Source of the DNA: Billgrantia azerbaijanica
GTDB taxonomy: Bacteria; Pseudomonadota; Gammaproteobacteria; Pseudomonadales; Halomonadaceae
Assembly (NCBI GenBank): GCA_004551485.1
Contig: SBLD01000003.1
Span: forward strand, 248,001 to 312,000
DNA: 64,000 nucleotides
Reading direction: 5' to 3'
Made by a program: the position numbers and the translations under genes. Shown here piece by piece: positions 1 to 8,169 of this stretch; the stretch's first letter is position 1; each line of letters starts with the position of its first letter. The notes under the pieces are model-generated. The model did no database searches. It saw only the letters and a list, made by a program, of their open reading frames with translations, and was not told where the DNA came from.

Positions 1-1667
1 AGGTGCGCATCTACGGCGTGCCCTCCATGCGCGAGATCATGCGCATCCCGGTCTTCAACCACTGCTCGGCGTCCGGCTGGGGCATGACCAACGAGTCCAA
101 GCGCGTGCTCGGTGACAGCCACCGCTTCACCAACGGCGATGCCCACCACCCCCACGTCAGCTACACCGACGGCAGCCACGACGGCCGCTACCTGTTCATC
201 AACGACAAGGCCAACACCCGCGTGGCGCGGATTCGGCTCGATGTCTTCAAGACGGACAAGATCGTCACCGTGCCCAATGCCCAGGCCATTCATGGCCTGC
301 GCCTGCAGAAGGCGCCGCGTACCGGCTATGTGTTCGCCAATGCGGAGTACATGATCCCGCAGCCCAACGACGGTCGCGACCTCGATGACCCGTCGAAGTA
401 CTTCACCCTGTGGAACGCCATCGACGGCGACACCATGGAGGTGAAGTGGCAGGTCATGGTCGACGGCAACCTGGACAACATGGACACCGACTACACCGGC
501 AAGTACGCCGCCGCCACCTGCTACAACTCCGAAGGGGGCGTCGACCTGGCGAGCAAGATGCGCGCCGACCGTGACTGGGTCGTGGTGTTCAGCATCGAGC
601 GCATCGAGCAGGCGGTGGCCGACGGCAACTACACCACCATCGGCGATTCCGACGTACCGGTGGTGGACGGTCGCAAGAGCTCCGACCTCAACGTCACCCG
701 CTACGTGCCGGTGCCCAAGAACCCGCACGGCCTCAACACCTCCACCGACGGCAAGTACTTCATCGCCGCCGGCAAGCTCTCGCCCACCGCGACCATGATC
801 GAGATCGCCAGGCTCGACGCGCTCTTTGCCGGCGAGTTGTCCGACGCGCGCGACGTGGTCGCCGCCGAGCCGGAGCTTGGCCTGGGGCCGCTGCACACCA
901 CCTACGACGGCCGCGGCAACGCTTACACCACGGTGTTCATCGACAGCCAGATCGTGAAGTGGAACATGGACGCCGCCGTGCGCAACTACAACGGCGAGGA
1001 CGTGGACTACATCATCCAGAAGCTCGACGTGCAGTACCAGCCGGGTCACAACCACGCGACGCTGGCCGAGTCCAAGGACGCCGATGGCAAATACCTGTTC
1101 TCGCTGAACAAGTTCTCCAAGGACCGCTACCTGCCGGTGGGCCCGCTGCACCCCGAGAACGACCAGATGATCGACATCTCCGGCGACGAGATGAAGGTGG
1201 TTCACGACACGCCGACCTTCGCCGAGCCCCACGATGCGGTGATCATTCGCCGCGACCAGATCACCACCAAGCAGGTCTGGGAGCGCGACGACCCGTTCTT
1301 CGCCGAGACAGTAGCGCGTGCCAAGGCCGACGGCATCAACCTGGAGACCGACAACCAGGTGATCCGCGACGGCAACCAGGTGCGCGTCTACATGACCTCG
1401 GTGGCGCCCAACTTCGGCATGCCGGAATTCACCGTCAAGCAGGGTGACGAGGTCACGGTGACCATCACCAACATGGACAAGGTCGAGGACCTGACCCATG
1501 GTTTCTGCGTGGTGGGTCACGGGGTGAGCATGGAGATCAGCCCGCAGCAGACCTCCTCGATCACCTTCACGGCCGACAAGCCCGGGGTGCACTGGTACTA
1601 CTGCAACTGGTTCTGCCATGCGCTGCACATGGAAATGACGGGGCGTATGCTCGTCGAACCGGCATGA
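1..1667 (+). CDS. nosZ: Nitrous-oxide reductase, 3' part (5' end outside window)
   Basis: Periplasmic copper enzyme reducing N2O to N2, the last step of denitrification. The visible 555 or so residues cover most of the beta-propeller that carries the CuZ site, including a HHPHVSYTDG segment and GHNHATLAES, and the whole C-terminal cupredoxin domain. The CuA ligand set is visible at the end: DLTHGF, then CNWFCHALHMEM (two Cys, His, Met). The frame is open to the left edge, so the twin-arginine signal and first propeller blades lie outside. No nosDFYL gene follows; the next feature is a strong hairpin and then genes on the opposite strand. Identification is very secure. Confidence 0.97.
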   Translation, partial: VRIYGVPSMREIMRIPVFNHCSASGWGMTNESKRVLGDSHRFTNGDAHHPHVSYTDGSHDGRYLFINDKANTRVARIRLDVFKTDKIVTVPNAQAIHGLRLQKAPRTGYVFANAEYMIPQPNDGRDLDDPSKYFTLWNAIDGDTMEVKWQVMVDGNLDNMDTDYTGKYAAATCYNSEGGVDLASKMRADRDWVVVFSIERIEQAVADGNYTTIGDSDVPVVDGRKSSDLNVTRYVPVPKNPHGLNTSTDGKYFIAAGKLSPTATMIEIARLDALFAGELSDARDVVAAEPELGLGPLHTTYDGRGNAYTTVFIDSQIVKWNMDAAVRNYNGEDVDYIIQKLDVQYQPGHNHATLAESKDADGKYLFSLNKFSKDRYLPVGPLHPENDQMIDISGDEMKVVHDTPTFAEPHDAVIIRRDQITTKQVWERDDPFFAETVARAKADGINLETDNQVIRDGNQVRVYMTSVAPNFGMPEFTVKQGDEVTVTITNMDKVEDLTHGFCVVGHGVSMEISPQQTSSITFTADKPGVHWYYCNWFCHALHMEMTGRMLVEPA

Positions 1668-1686
1668 TGCCGGTCGCAGGAACGAC

Positions 1687-1718
1687 GACGCCCCCGCCGG
1701 TCAACCGGCGGGGGCGTC
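1687..1718. terminator. Hairpin terminator between convergent nosZ and cytochrome c gene
   Basis: A perfect 15-bp stem (GACGCCCCCGCCGGT and its reverse complement) encloses a 2-nt loop. There is no T-run on either side. It lies between the convergent nosZ and the small cytochrome gene, so it could serve both directions. Confidence 0.7.
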
Positions 1719-1741
1719 GCGTCAGCGAGGCACGCTGGCGT

Positions 1742-2053
1742 TTACTGGACCTGGCTTACCATGTAGTCCACGGCGGCCTTCACCTCCTCGTCGCTGAGGC
1801 TCATGTTGCCGCCCTTGGCGGGCATGGCATTGAAGCCGTTGATGGCGTGGTCGTAGAGGGTGTCGATGCCCTTCTCGACGCGCGGTCCCCAGGCTTCCGC
1901 GTCGCCCGCGATCGGGGCGCCGGCGGCACCGGTCATGTGGCAGGCCATGCAGGCCTGGTTGTAGACCGCCTCGCCATCCGCTTCCGCCTGGGCAGTGGAG
2001 GCGAAGGCAAGCGCGGCAGTGCCGGCAAACAGAGCGGCAGACAGCAGTTTCAT
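1742..2053 (-). CDS. Periplasmic monohaem cytochrome c (c5-like)
   Basis: A 103-aa protein with a signal peptide (hydrophobic residues 3-19, cleavage near AQA/EA at about residue 23). One haem motif, CMACH, lies at residues 35-39, and a late Met (NAMPAKGG) is a likely axial ligand. It looks like a small class I cytochrome c of the c5/c551 kind and probably shuttles electrons in the periplasm. Lying next to nosZ and downstream of nsrR, it is a candidate electron donor to NosZ or NirS. No dedicated nirM-type donor was seen in the nir cluster of this window. Family assignment is firm; the partner is inferred. Confidence 0.85.
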   Translation of the reverse strand: MKLLSAALFAGTAALAFASTAQAEADGEAVYNQACMACHMTGAAGAPIAGDAEAWGPRVEKGIDTLYDHAINGFNAMPAKGGNMSLSDEEVKAAVDYMVSQVQ

Positions 2054-2163
2054 TGGGGTTTCTCCTGATCGTTGCTGTTCACGGGGAGGGCAGCCAGTCG
2101 ACGGGCTAACCCCGATTCTGGACCGACTCCCCTACTTATGCCAAACCCATCGCTTGGCAATAA

Positions 2164-2610
2164 TCACTTCTCGGCCGTGGGGATCTGCATCAGCCGAGCG
2201 AGGTGCGGTTGGCGCTGGCCCAGCATGTCGGCCAGCGTGTAGTCATCCAGTACGGCCAGGAACGCCGCCAGCGCCTCGTTCAGGATCGGCTTGAGTCGGC
2301 AGGCCGGGGTGATGATGCAGTCGTTGTGGTCGCGGAAGCACTCCACCAGCGACAATTCGTGTTCCATGTCCCGCACCAGCTGGCCCAGGCCGATGCTCTC
2401 GGGAGTCCGGTTGAGCAGCAGGCCGCCGTTCTTGCCGCGAATGGCGGTGATGTAGCCCTTGTGCCCCAGTTCCTGTACGACCTTCATGAGATGGTTGCGC
2501 GAAATATCGAAGGTCTCGGCGATTTCGGTGATGGTCGAGCGTTCCTCCCCCTTGACGGCGAGGTAGATCAGGACGCGCAGCGAATAGTCGGTAAAGCGGG
2601 TCAGGTGCAT
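2164..2610 (-). CDS. nsrR: NsrR, nitric oxide-sensing Rrf2-family repressor
   Basis: A 148-aa Rrf2-family regulator with the canonical start MHLTRFTDYSLRVLIYL and a winged helix at residues 1-75. Three cysteines in ECFRDHNDCIITPACR (91, 98, 104) are placed to hold the NO-sensitive Fe-S cluster. NsrR represses NO-defence genes until NO destroys the cluster. Four matching operator palindromes are visible in this window (near 3.1, 32.7, 40.1 and 59.5 kb). A perfect FNR/DNR box lies 24 bp before the start codon. It is read in the same direction as the DUF454 gene upstream and the cytochrome gene downstream. Confidence 0.92.
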   Translation of the reverse strand: MHLTRFTDYSLRVLIYLAVKGEERSTITEIAETFDISRNHLMKVVQELGHKGYITAIRGKNGGLLLNRTPESIGLGQLVRDMEHELSLVECFRDHNDCIITPACRLKPILNEALAAFLAVLDDYTLADMLGQRQPHLARLMQIPTAEK

Positions 2611-2633
2611 GGGGCATCGAGCTCGTTAATGCC

Positions 2634-2647
2634 TTGATGACGATCAA
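2634..2647. promoter_or_regulatory. FNR/DNR-type box upstream of nsrR
   Basis: TTGATGACGATCAA is a perfect TTGAT-N4-ATCAA palindrome. Its centre is only about 30 bp from the nsrR start codon. A class II activator at -41.5 would place the transcript start inside the gene, so repression or action at another promoter is more likely than simple activation. Confidence 0.7.
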
Positions 2648-2657
2648 GGGGTATGTT

Positions 2658-3080
2658 TCAAGGGCGTGACATTCTATCACCGGCGGTTGCGGCAATGGCC
2701 CCGCTCTGGCGTGCGGCATCGGGTCGCGTCAACACGAAGGCCGCCACGCTGCCAAAGAGCAGCGCTGCCGTGGCCAAGCCCCAGGCCGGCGCACCGCCGA
2801 GCCACAGCAGCGTCCAGCTCAGCAGCAGCAGCGCCACGGCCAGGTGCTTGGCGCGTCGCGGCACGGCCCCCTCGAGTTGCCACGCCTGCAGGGGCGGCCC
2901 GAGGCGCGGATGCTGCCACAGCCAGTATGCCAGACGCGGCGACCCCTTGGTGGCCGCCCAGGCCGCCACCAGCAGGAAGGGGGTGGTGGGCAGCAGCGGC
3001 AGTACCAGGCCGATCGCGCCCAGACCGATGCAGCCGCAGGACAGACCGCACCAGGCCAGTCGTGGCATTCGTGATGTCAT
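2658..3080 (-). CDS. DUF454 (YbaN-like) inner-membrane protein
   Basis: A 140-aa protein of the DUF454/YbaN type. The N-terminal half has the family pattern GAIGLVLPLLPTTPFLLVAAW, followed by two more hydrophobic segments (about residues 78-96 and 100-117). The family has no settled function. Here it is transcribed divergently from nnrS, with an NsrR palindrome only 30 bp before its start codon, so an NO-response role is likely. It is followed by nsrR on the same strand. Confidence 0.8.
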   Translation of the reverse strand: MTSRMPRLAWCGLSCGCIGLGAIGLVLPLLPTTPFLLVAAWAATKGSPRLAYWLWQHPRLGPPLQAWQLEGAVPRRAKHLAVALLLLSWTLLWLGGAPAWGLATAALLFGSVAAFVLTRPDAARQSGAIAATAGDRMSRP

Positions 3081-3110
3081 GGCCTCTCACCGATTGGCAG
3101 CCGGACATTT

Positions 3111-3133
3111 AAATAGTATTTTACATGCATGTT
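3111..3133. promoter_or_regulatory. NsrR operator between DUF454 gene and nnrS
   Basis: On the minus strand it reads AACATGCAT-N5-ATACTATTT, a 23-bp NsrR-type palindrome with one perfect half. It lies in the divergent promoter region. A potential ATG at 3129 overlaps it, which argues for the nnrS start at 3201. Confidence 0.75.
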
Positions 3134-3200
3134 TGTGAACAATGCAAAACCCGTGCGTGACGAGAGCGATGCAAGGGATACCCAAGGGGGCAAGCGGCGC

Positions 3201-4331
3201 ATGACCGGGACCGTCCTGGCCTGGCGCGTCTTCTTCCCCCTGGCAGCGCTGCATGCGGCCTTCATGGTGCCGCTATCGCTGCTGTCGCTCTATCATCAAT
3301 TGGATGTACTACCCCAGCTCGCCTCGCCGGCCGCCCATGCCCGTGAGCTGGTGTTCGGCTTCGCCCTGGCGGTGATCGCCGGCTACCTGCTCGGGCCGCT
3401 GCCGCGCCGGCGGCTGGCGGGGCTGGTTGCCCTGTGGGCCGTGGGGCGCCTGGGCGTACTGGCCTCGCCGCTGATCTATCCGGCGACCCTGGCCGATGCC
3501 CTGTTCGCCCTGGGCGTGGCGTGGCTGGTGGTGCCGCGCTTCATGGCCGCCAAGAAATGGCGCAACCGCGTGCTCTCGCCGCTGCTGGGACTGATCTGCC
3601 TGCTCGCCGTGGTGACGCTCACCTGGCGCTATCTGGGCGACATGCCCACCACGGCGCCGCTGATGCACCAGAGTGTGCTGTGGCTGGTGCTGCTGATGAC
3701 CTTCATGGGCGGGCGCATCATCGCCCCGGCGGTGAACGGCCACCTGATGACGCGCTTCCGCCTGACAGGCGCCGGCGTGCAGCCGCGCATCGAGGCGGCG
3801 CTGATCGTGCTGCTGGGCGTCGCGCCCTTCCTGATGCTATGGCCACGGCTGCAGCCGCTGGCGGCCGCGTTGGCGCTCGCGGCGGGCGCTCTGGTGCTGT
3901 GGCGCCTCTATCGCTGGGGCCCCTGGCAGTGCCGCGGGCGGCCCGACCTGCTGGCGCTGATGGCCGGCTACGCCTGGCTGGGTGTGGGACTGCTGCTGAT
4001 GGCGCGCACCTGGTGGTTGCCCACGCATGACAGCGCGCCGCTGCACGCTTTTACCGTGGGGGCCCTGGGTACCCTGGCCAGCACGGTGATGCTGCGTCAG
4101 GCAATCCTGCGCGCCAAGGGACGCCCGGAGCGGGAGTGGGCGCTGTTGCCGCTGGTGCTGCTCTTCGCCACGGCGGCTATGCTGCGCCTGTGGGCGCTGG
4201 AGACGGGGAGTGCCTGGCTGGGCGTGCTGTGGGGGGCCGCCCTGGCCTGGAGTCTCGCCTGGCTGCTGGTGGCCTGGCGGCTTTGGCACTGGCTCGCACG
4301 GCGGCCGGCCCCGCGCCCCGCGGGGAATTGA
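3201..4331 (+). CDS. nnrS: NnrS family haem-copper membrane protein
   Basis: A very hydrophobic protein of 376 aa with about ten to twelve membrane segments, of the NnrS family that protects cells from NO and nitrosative stress. It opens with MTGTVLAWRVFFPLAALHAA. Typical internal features are the histidine-bearing segments LMHQSVLWLVLLMTFMGGR and HAFTVGALGTLAS. The start at 3201 is chosen because an AAGGGGG stretch precedes it and an earlier in-frame ATG at 3129 overlaps the NsrR operator. A second nnrS lies at 57.3 kb. The two differ clearly in sequence and regulator boxes, so they are probably not redundant. Confidence 0.88.
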   Translation: MTGTVLAWRVFFPLAALHAAFMVPLSLLSLYHQLDVLPQLASPAAHARELVFGFALAVIAGYLLGPLPRRRLAGLVALWAVGRLGVLASPLIYPATLADALFALGVAWLVVPRFMAAKKWRNRVLSPLLGLICLLAVVTLTWRYLGDMPTTAPLMHQSVLWLVLLMTFMGGRIIAPAVNGHLMTRFRLTGAGVQPRIEAALIVLLGVAPFLMLWPRLQPLAAALALAAGALVLWRLYRWGPWQCRGRPDLLALMAGYAWLGVGLLLMARTWWLPTHDSAPLHAFTVGALGTLASTVMLRQAILRAKGRPEREWALLPLVLLFATAAMLRLWALETGSAWLGVLWGAALAWSLAWLLVAWRLWHWLARRPAPRPAGN

Positions 4332-4444
4332 CCCGAGGCAAGAGAGGCCTGCCCTGTCGAGACGACACGGGCGGCCGATGGCATACTGACGGCATGCGGT
4401 CATGGCCAGGCCATGCCCATCCCTTCAAGAGGCTGCAATCGATC

Positions 4445-5830
4445 ATGCAAGACGACCTGCTGTTCAACCGCCCCCTGGTGGAAAAGTACGACCGCCCGGG
4501 GCCACGCTACACGTCCTATCCGACGGCACCGCAGTTCCACACGGCCTTTGCCGAGGACGACTACCGGGCCGCCGCCGAGCGCAGCAACCGGGTCGCCTCG
4601 CCCAAGCCGCTGTCGGTCTACGTGCACATCCCCTTCTGCAAGAGCCTGTGCTACTACTGTGCCTGCAACAAGATCATCACCCACAACACCGAGCGCGCCG
4701 CCGAGTACCTGGCCTGGCTCAAGCGCGAGATCGAGGTGCAGGGGGCACTGTTCGACGACTCGCGGCGCATGACCCAGCTGCACCTCGGTGGCGGCACCCC
4801 CACCTACCTGAGCAATGCCCAGCTCGGCGAGCTGATGGCGGCGCTGGACGACGCCTTCCACTTCGCCGAGGCCGCCGCGCGCGAGTTCTCGCTGGAGGTG
4901 GATCCGCGCACCGTGACCCCGGTGCAGATCCACGAGCTGCACGACCTGGGCTTCAACCGCCTGAGCTTCGGCGTGCAGGACTTCGACCCCGACGTGCAGA
5001 AGGCGGTCAACCGCGAGCAGAGCGAGGCGCAGGTGGTCGAGCTGGTGCAGGCCGCGCGCGAGGCGGGCTTCCAGTCGGTGAGCGTCGACCTGATCTACGG
5101 TCTGCCGCTGCAGACGGTGGCGAGCTTCGACGCCACCCTCGACAAGATCGTCGCCCTGCGCCCCGACCGCATCGCCACCTACAGCTATGCCCACCTGCCG
5201 TCGCTGTTCAAGGCCCAGCGCCTGATCCGCCCCGAGGACATGCCGCCGCCGGAGCGCAAGCTGGAGCTGCTGGAGCTGACGATCCGCAAGCTGACCGCGG
5301 CGGGCTATGTCTACATCGGCATGGACCACTTCGCCCTGCCCGAGGACGAGCTCAGCCTGGCCCGCGAGAACGGCACCCTGCAGCGCAACTTCCAGGGCTA
5401 CTCCACCCACGCCGACTGCGACATCGTCGGGCTGGGCATCACCGCCATCGGCAAGGTCGGCGACAGCTACAGCCAGAACGTCAAGGAGACCGCCCAGTAC
5501 CAGCATCGCCTGGAGAGCGGCCGCCTGCCGGTGATGCGCGGCTATCGCCTCAACGACGACGACCGCCTGCGGCGCGACGTGATCAACGCCCTGATGTGTC
5601 ACGGCCGGGTCGAGTTCGCCGACATCGAGGGGCGCCACGCCATCGACTTCCGCGACTACTTCGCCGACGCCCTGGCACAGCTGACCGAGATGGCCGACGA
5701 CGGCCTGATCGCCATCGGCGAGGATCGGCTCGAGGTGCTGCCGGCCGGGCGGCTGATGATGCGCAACCTGGCCATGGCCTTCGACGCCTACCTCAAGCCC
5801 GAGGAGAACCGCTTCTCGCGCACCGTCTGA
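4445..5830 (+). CDS. hemN: Oxygen-independent coproporphyrinogen III dehydrogenase
   Basis: Radical-SAM enzyme of haem synthesis that works without oxygen: coproporphyrinogen III to protoporphyrinogen IX. It is 461 aa, normal for HemN. The Fe-S motif HIPFCKSLCYYCAC (C65, C69, C72 plus C74) and the SAM-binding LGGGTPTYL are present. The ATG at 4445 gives the family start MQDDLLFNRPLVEKYD. It supplies haem during anaerobic denitrification, when cytochrome cd1, NOR and many c-type cytochromes are made. No clear FNR box was found in the 110 bp upstream. Confidence 0.95.
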   Translation: MQDDLLFNRPLVEKYDRPGPRYTSYPTAPQFHTAFAEDDYRAAAERSNRVASPKPLSVYVHIPFCKSLCYYCACNKIITHNTERAAEYLAWLKREIEVQGALFDDSRRMTQLHLGGGTPTYLSNAQLGELMAALDDAFHFAEAAAREFSLEVDPRTVTPVQIHELHDLGFNRLSFGVQDFDPDVQKAVNREQSEAQVVELVQAAREAGFQSVSVDLIYGLPLQTVASFDATLDKIVALRPDRIATYSYAHLPSLFKAQRLIRPEDMPPPERKLELLELTIRKLTAAGYVYIGMDHFALPEDELSLARENGTLQRNFQGYSTHADCDIVGLGITAIGKVGDSYSQNVKETAQYQHRLESGRLPVMRGYRLNDDDRLRRDVINALMCHGRVEFADIEGRHAIDFRDYFADALAQLTEMADDGLIAIGEDRLEVLPAGRLMMRNLAMAFDAYLKPEENRFSRTV

Positions 5831-5853
5831 CCGCCGGATTCGTTGACACCGTG

Positions 5854-5886
5854 ATCGGCCCCGGGGCAGTCAACCCCGGGGCCGAT
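5854..5886. terminator. Bidirectional hairpin between hemN and the iron operon
   Basis: A perfect 13-bp stem (ATCGGCCCCGGGG) with a 7-nt loop and no strong T-run. It is placed between the convergent ends of hemN and the FTR1 gene. Confidence 0.7.
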
Positions 5887-5892
5887 GTGCGG

Positions 5893-8169
5893 TCAGGCCC
5901 TGGCAGGGGCCGCGGCCCGGCGGCCCAGCAGCCAGTTGAGCAGGAAGAAGGCGATGACCGCGCCCTGGGCCGCCAGCGCCTCGGCGACCGGGAACAGGCC
6001 GAGCCACAGCTGCAGCCACTCCTGGTCCGGGAACCAGCCGACCGGCGTTGCCGGCAGCAGCGCGGCCGTCTGCAGGCCGCGGATGCCCGCGCCGACCAGC
6101 ATGACCGAGAGCAGCGCCAGCAGGACCCCGGTGATGCGGAAGAAGGGCTTGAGGGGCAGCCTGAGGCCCAGCCCGAAGACCAGCCAGCCGGCGACCAGCG
6201 CTCCCGCACCGCCGAGGACCAGACCGGCGAGCACCGCCTCCGAGGGCGCGTCGACCAGCAGCGCTTCGTAGAACAGCACGGTCTCGAAGCCCTCGCGGAA
6301 CACCACGAGGAAGGCCAAGGCGAAGATGCCGACGACCGACAGGCCGCTCTGGCGAAGCGTGGTGCGCAGCCGCTCGAGGTGGCCGCCCCGGGCGCGCGAC
6401 AGCAGGGTCTGGGTGACCCAGACCAGCACCGCCGCGGCGACCAGCGCGGTGGCGCCCTCGAGCAGTTCGCGCTGCAGGGTGGAGATGGTGATGAGCTGGC
6501 GGGCGGCGAACCACAGGGCGAAGCTGCCGGCGATCGCCAGGGTCACGCCGGCGACCACCGGACGGCGCCAGGCGCGCGAGGGCACGCCCTCGGCGCGCAG
6601 CGCGCCCATCAGGGCGGCCAGGATCAGCACCGCCTCGAGCCCCTCGCGGAGAATGATGCCGCTCGATTGCACCAGCGCCCCCAGGGCGGAGAGCGGCGTC
6701 TCGATGCGTTCGCGGGCGTCACCGAGCCCCGCCTCGATGGCCGCGACCTGGTCCACCAGGGCGGTGACGGGGCCCTGCGCGGCGATGATCCGGCCCAGCC
6801 CCGGCAGCTCGGCGCTGCCTTCCCAGAAGCGTGCCTCCAGTCGCAGGGCCAGCCCCGGGGCGCGTGGCATCAGGCGCTGCTCGATGTCCGGATCGAACCA
6901 GGAGTAAGCCTCGAGACGCTTCATCTCGGCTTCCCGCCAGTCGCCCGAGCGGGCCATCAGCAGCATCTCGTCGAGCACCGCGGGCAGCGTTTCCACCGCC
7001 AGGTCGTAGCCGCCCTGGGCCGTCTCGGCGCCGAAGACCTGATCGACGAGGGCGAGGGCCTCGCCGGTCAGGGTGCGGATCCGCTCGGGATCGCCCTTGG
7101 CGGCGATATGGGCGTCCATCTCGGCCAGGAGGGTGGCCAGGCGTTCGGCGGCCTCGGCGGCGGTCTCGGCGATGGTCGGGCGCAGGTCGCCGAAGATCAT
7201 CGCCGCGCGACCGCGAAACAGCACCGCCTCGTGGTATTCCATGGGGATCGAGATTTCCCCGTTGCGCACGCCGTCCTGGTATTCGATCCACACCAGGTCG
7301 AGGAAGCGCCGCAGTAGCCGTGCACGGCGCAGGCGCTCGGCGTCGGACAGCGCGACCGGGGCGTAGTCGGCCAGTGCCGCCCGTACCGGCTCGATCGCTG
7401 CCGCCGTGCGCGCCTGGCGGGCGGCGGCGAGATCGTCTTCGAGCCGGCGTGTCGCTGCGCGCCCCAGCTTCTCCTCGAGGCTGTCGCGCAGGATCGCCAT
7501 CAGCCCCTCGGCACGCCCCAGCTCACCCGCCAGCTGGATCCGGTGGGCCGCCTTGGCATCCGCGGCGGCGCGGGCCAGGGCCAGGCGCAGCTCGGCGGCG
7601 TGGATGCCCAGCAGTTCGTCGCGCACGATACGCAGCGCCTCGCTCGGCGCGAGGCGGCCGGCGAGCAGCTCGGCCATGGCCAGCTCGGCCGCGGTATCGC
7701 CGGAGGCGCGGGCGTATTCGCGAATGTTGAGCCAGTCGGCGGCGGTCTCGGCGTCACCCCGCTCCAGCGCGCGGAAGGCCTGGCGCTGGGCGCCGTGCAG
7801 CAGGCGCGTCCACAGCAGCTCCCGGGCCCGGGCGGCCCCCTCGGCATCGCCGGCCCTGGCGGTCGTTTCGAGCGCCTCGAGCGAGGCCTCGACCGCCAGG
7901 GCTCCGTCCCCGTAGGCCGCATCGAGTCCGGCGTGCCAGGCGGCGCGCAGGCGCGCCAGCCGCTCATCGATGGCCGCGTCGCGCTCGGCGGAGGCCGGGC
8001 GGTAGAGCAGCCGGCCGAGGCGGGCGGCGTCGCTGCGCATCGTTTCGGCCGACGCCCAGGGGACATCGGCGATCGCCAGGCCGCTGCCTAGCCACAGCAG
8101 GACGGCGGTGAGGAGCGCCAGGATAGGGCGTGCGGTCATGGTGGGTTGCATCATGGAGGCTCTCGTCAT
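5893..8169 (-). CDS. FTR1-family iron permease with long periplasmic N-domain
   Basis: A 758-aa protein. Residues 15-35 form a signal peptide or anchor. Residues 36-500 are an acidic, helical, cysteine-free domain. Residues 502-758 form a seven-helix FTR1/EfeU permease with both iron-transport motifs, REGLEAVL (about 508) and REGFETVL (about 625). FTR1 proteins move iron across the inner membrane and are usually driven by an oxidation step. Many long bacterial versions have a c-type haem in the N-domain; here there is no CXXCH. Haem may instead come from the pentahaem cytochrome encoded just upstream, whose gene overlaps this one by 4 bp (ATGA). The N-domain segments AYSWFDPDIEQ and LEARFWEGS vaguely recall EfeO-type domains. 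Confidence 0.88.
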   Translation of the reverse strand: MTRASMMQPTMTARPILALLTAVLLWLGSGLAIADVPWASAETMRSDAARLGRLLYRPASAERDAAIDERLARLRAAWHAGLDAAYGDGALAVEASLEALETTARAGDAEGAARARELLWTRLLHGAQRQAFRALERGDAETAADWLNIREYARASGDTAAELAMAELLAGRLAPSEALRIVRDELLGIHAAELRLALARAAADAKAAHRIQLAGELGRAEGLMAILRDSLEEKLGRAATRRLEDDLAAARQARTAAAIEPVRAALADYAPVALSDAERLRRARLLRRFLDLVWIEYQDGVRNGEISIPMEYHEAVLFRGRAAMIFGDLRPTIAETAAEAAERLATLLAEMDAHIAAKGDPERIRTLTGEALALVDQVFGAETAQGGYDLAVETLPAVLDEMLLMARSGDWREAEMKRLEAYSWFDPDIEQRLMPRAPGLALRLEARFWEGSAELPGLGRIIAAQGPVTALVDQVAAIEAGLGDARERIETPLSALGALVQSSGIILREGLEAVLILAALMGALRAEGVPSRAWRRPVVAGVTLAIAGSFALWFAARQLITISTLQRELLEGATALVAAAVLVWVTQTLLSRARGGHLERLRTTLRQSGLSVVGIFALAFLVVFREGFETVLFYEALLVDAPSEAVLAGLVLGGAGALVAGWLVFGLGLRLPLKPFFRITGVLLALLSVMLVGAGIRGLQTAALLPATPVGWFPDQEWLQLWLGLFPVAEALAAQGAVIAFFLLNWLLGRRAAAPARA

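Noticed and set aside
2139-2159. TGCCAA-N9-TTGGCA inverted repeat after nsrR
   Set aside because: The 6-bp stem is too weak for a terminator and no regulator with this site can be named.
3129-3200. Upstream ATG giving nnrS 24 extra residues
   Set aside because: It overlaps the NsrR operator, the extra residues are hydrophilic and unlike the family, and a better start with a purine-rich site exists at 3201.
4400-5638. Long open frame on the minus strand opposite hemN, and similar antisense or shifted frames of 400-970 codons (for example 4402-7317 plus, 11412-13874 plus, 17915-20104 minus)
   Set aside because: They overlap genes with clear families, have low-complexity Ala/Arg/Gly/His/Gln-rich products, and arise from the high GC third-position bias.
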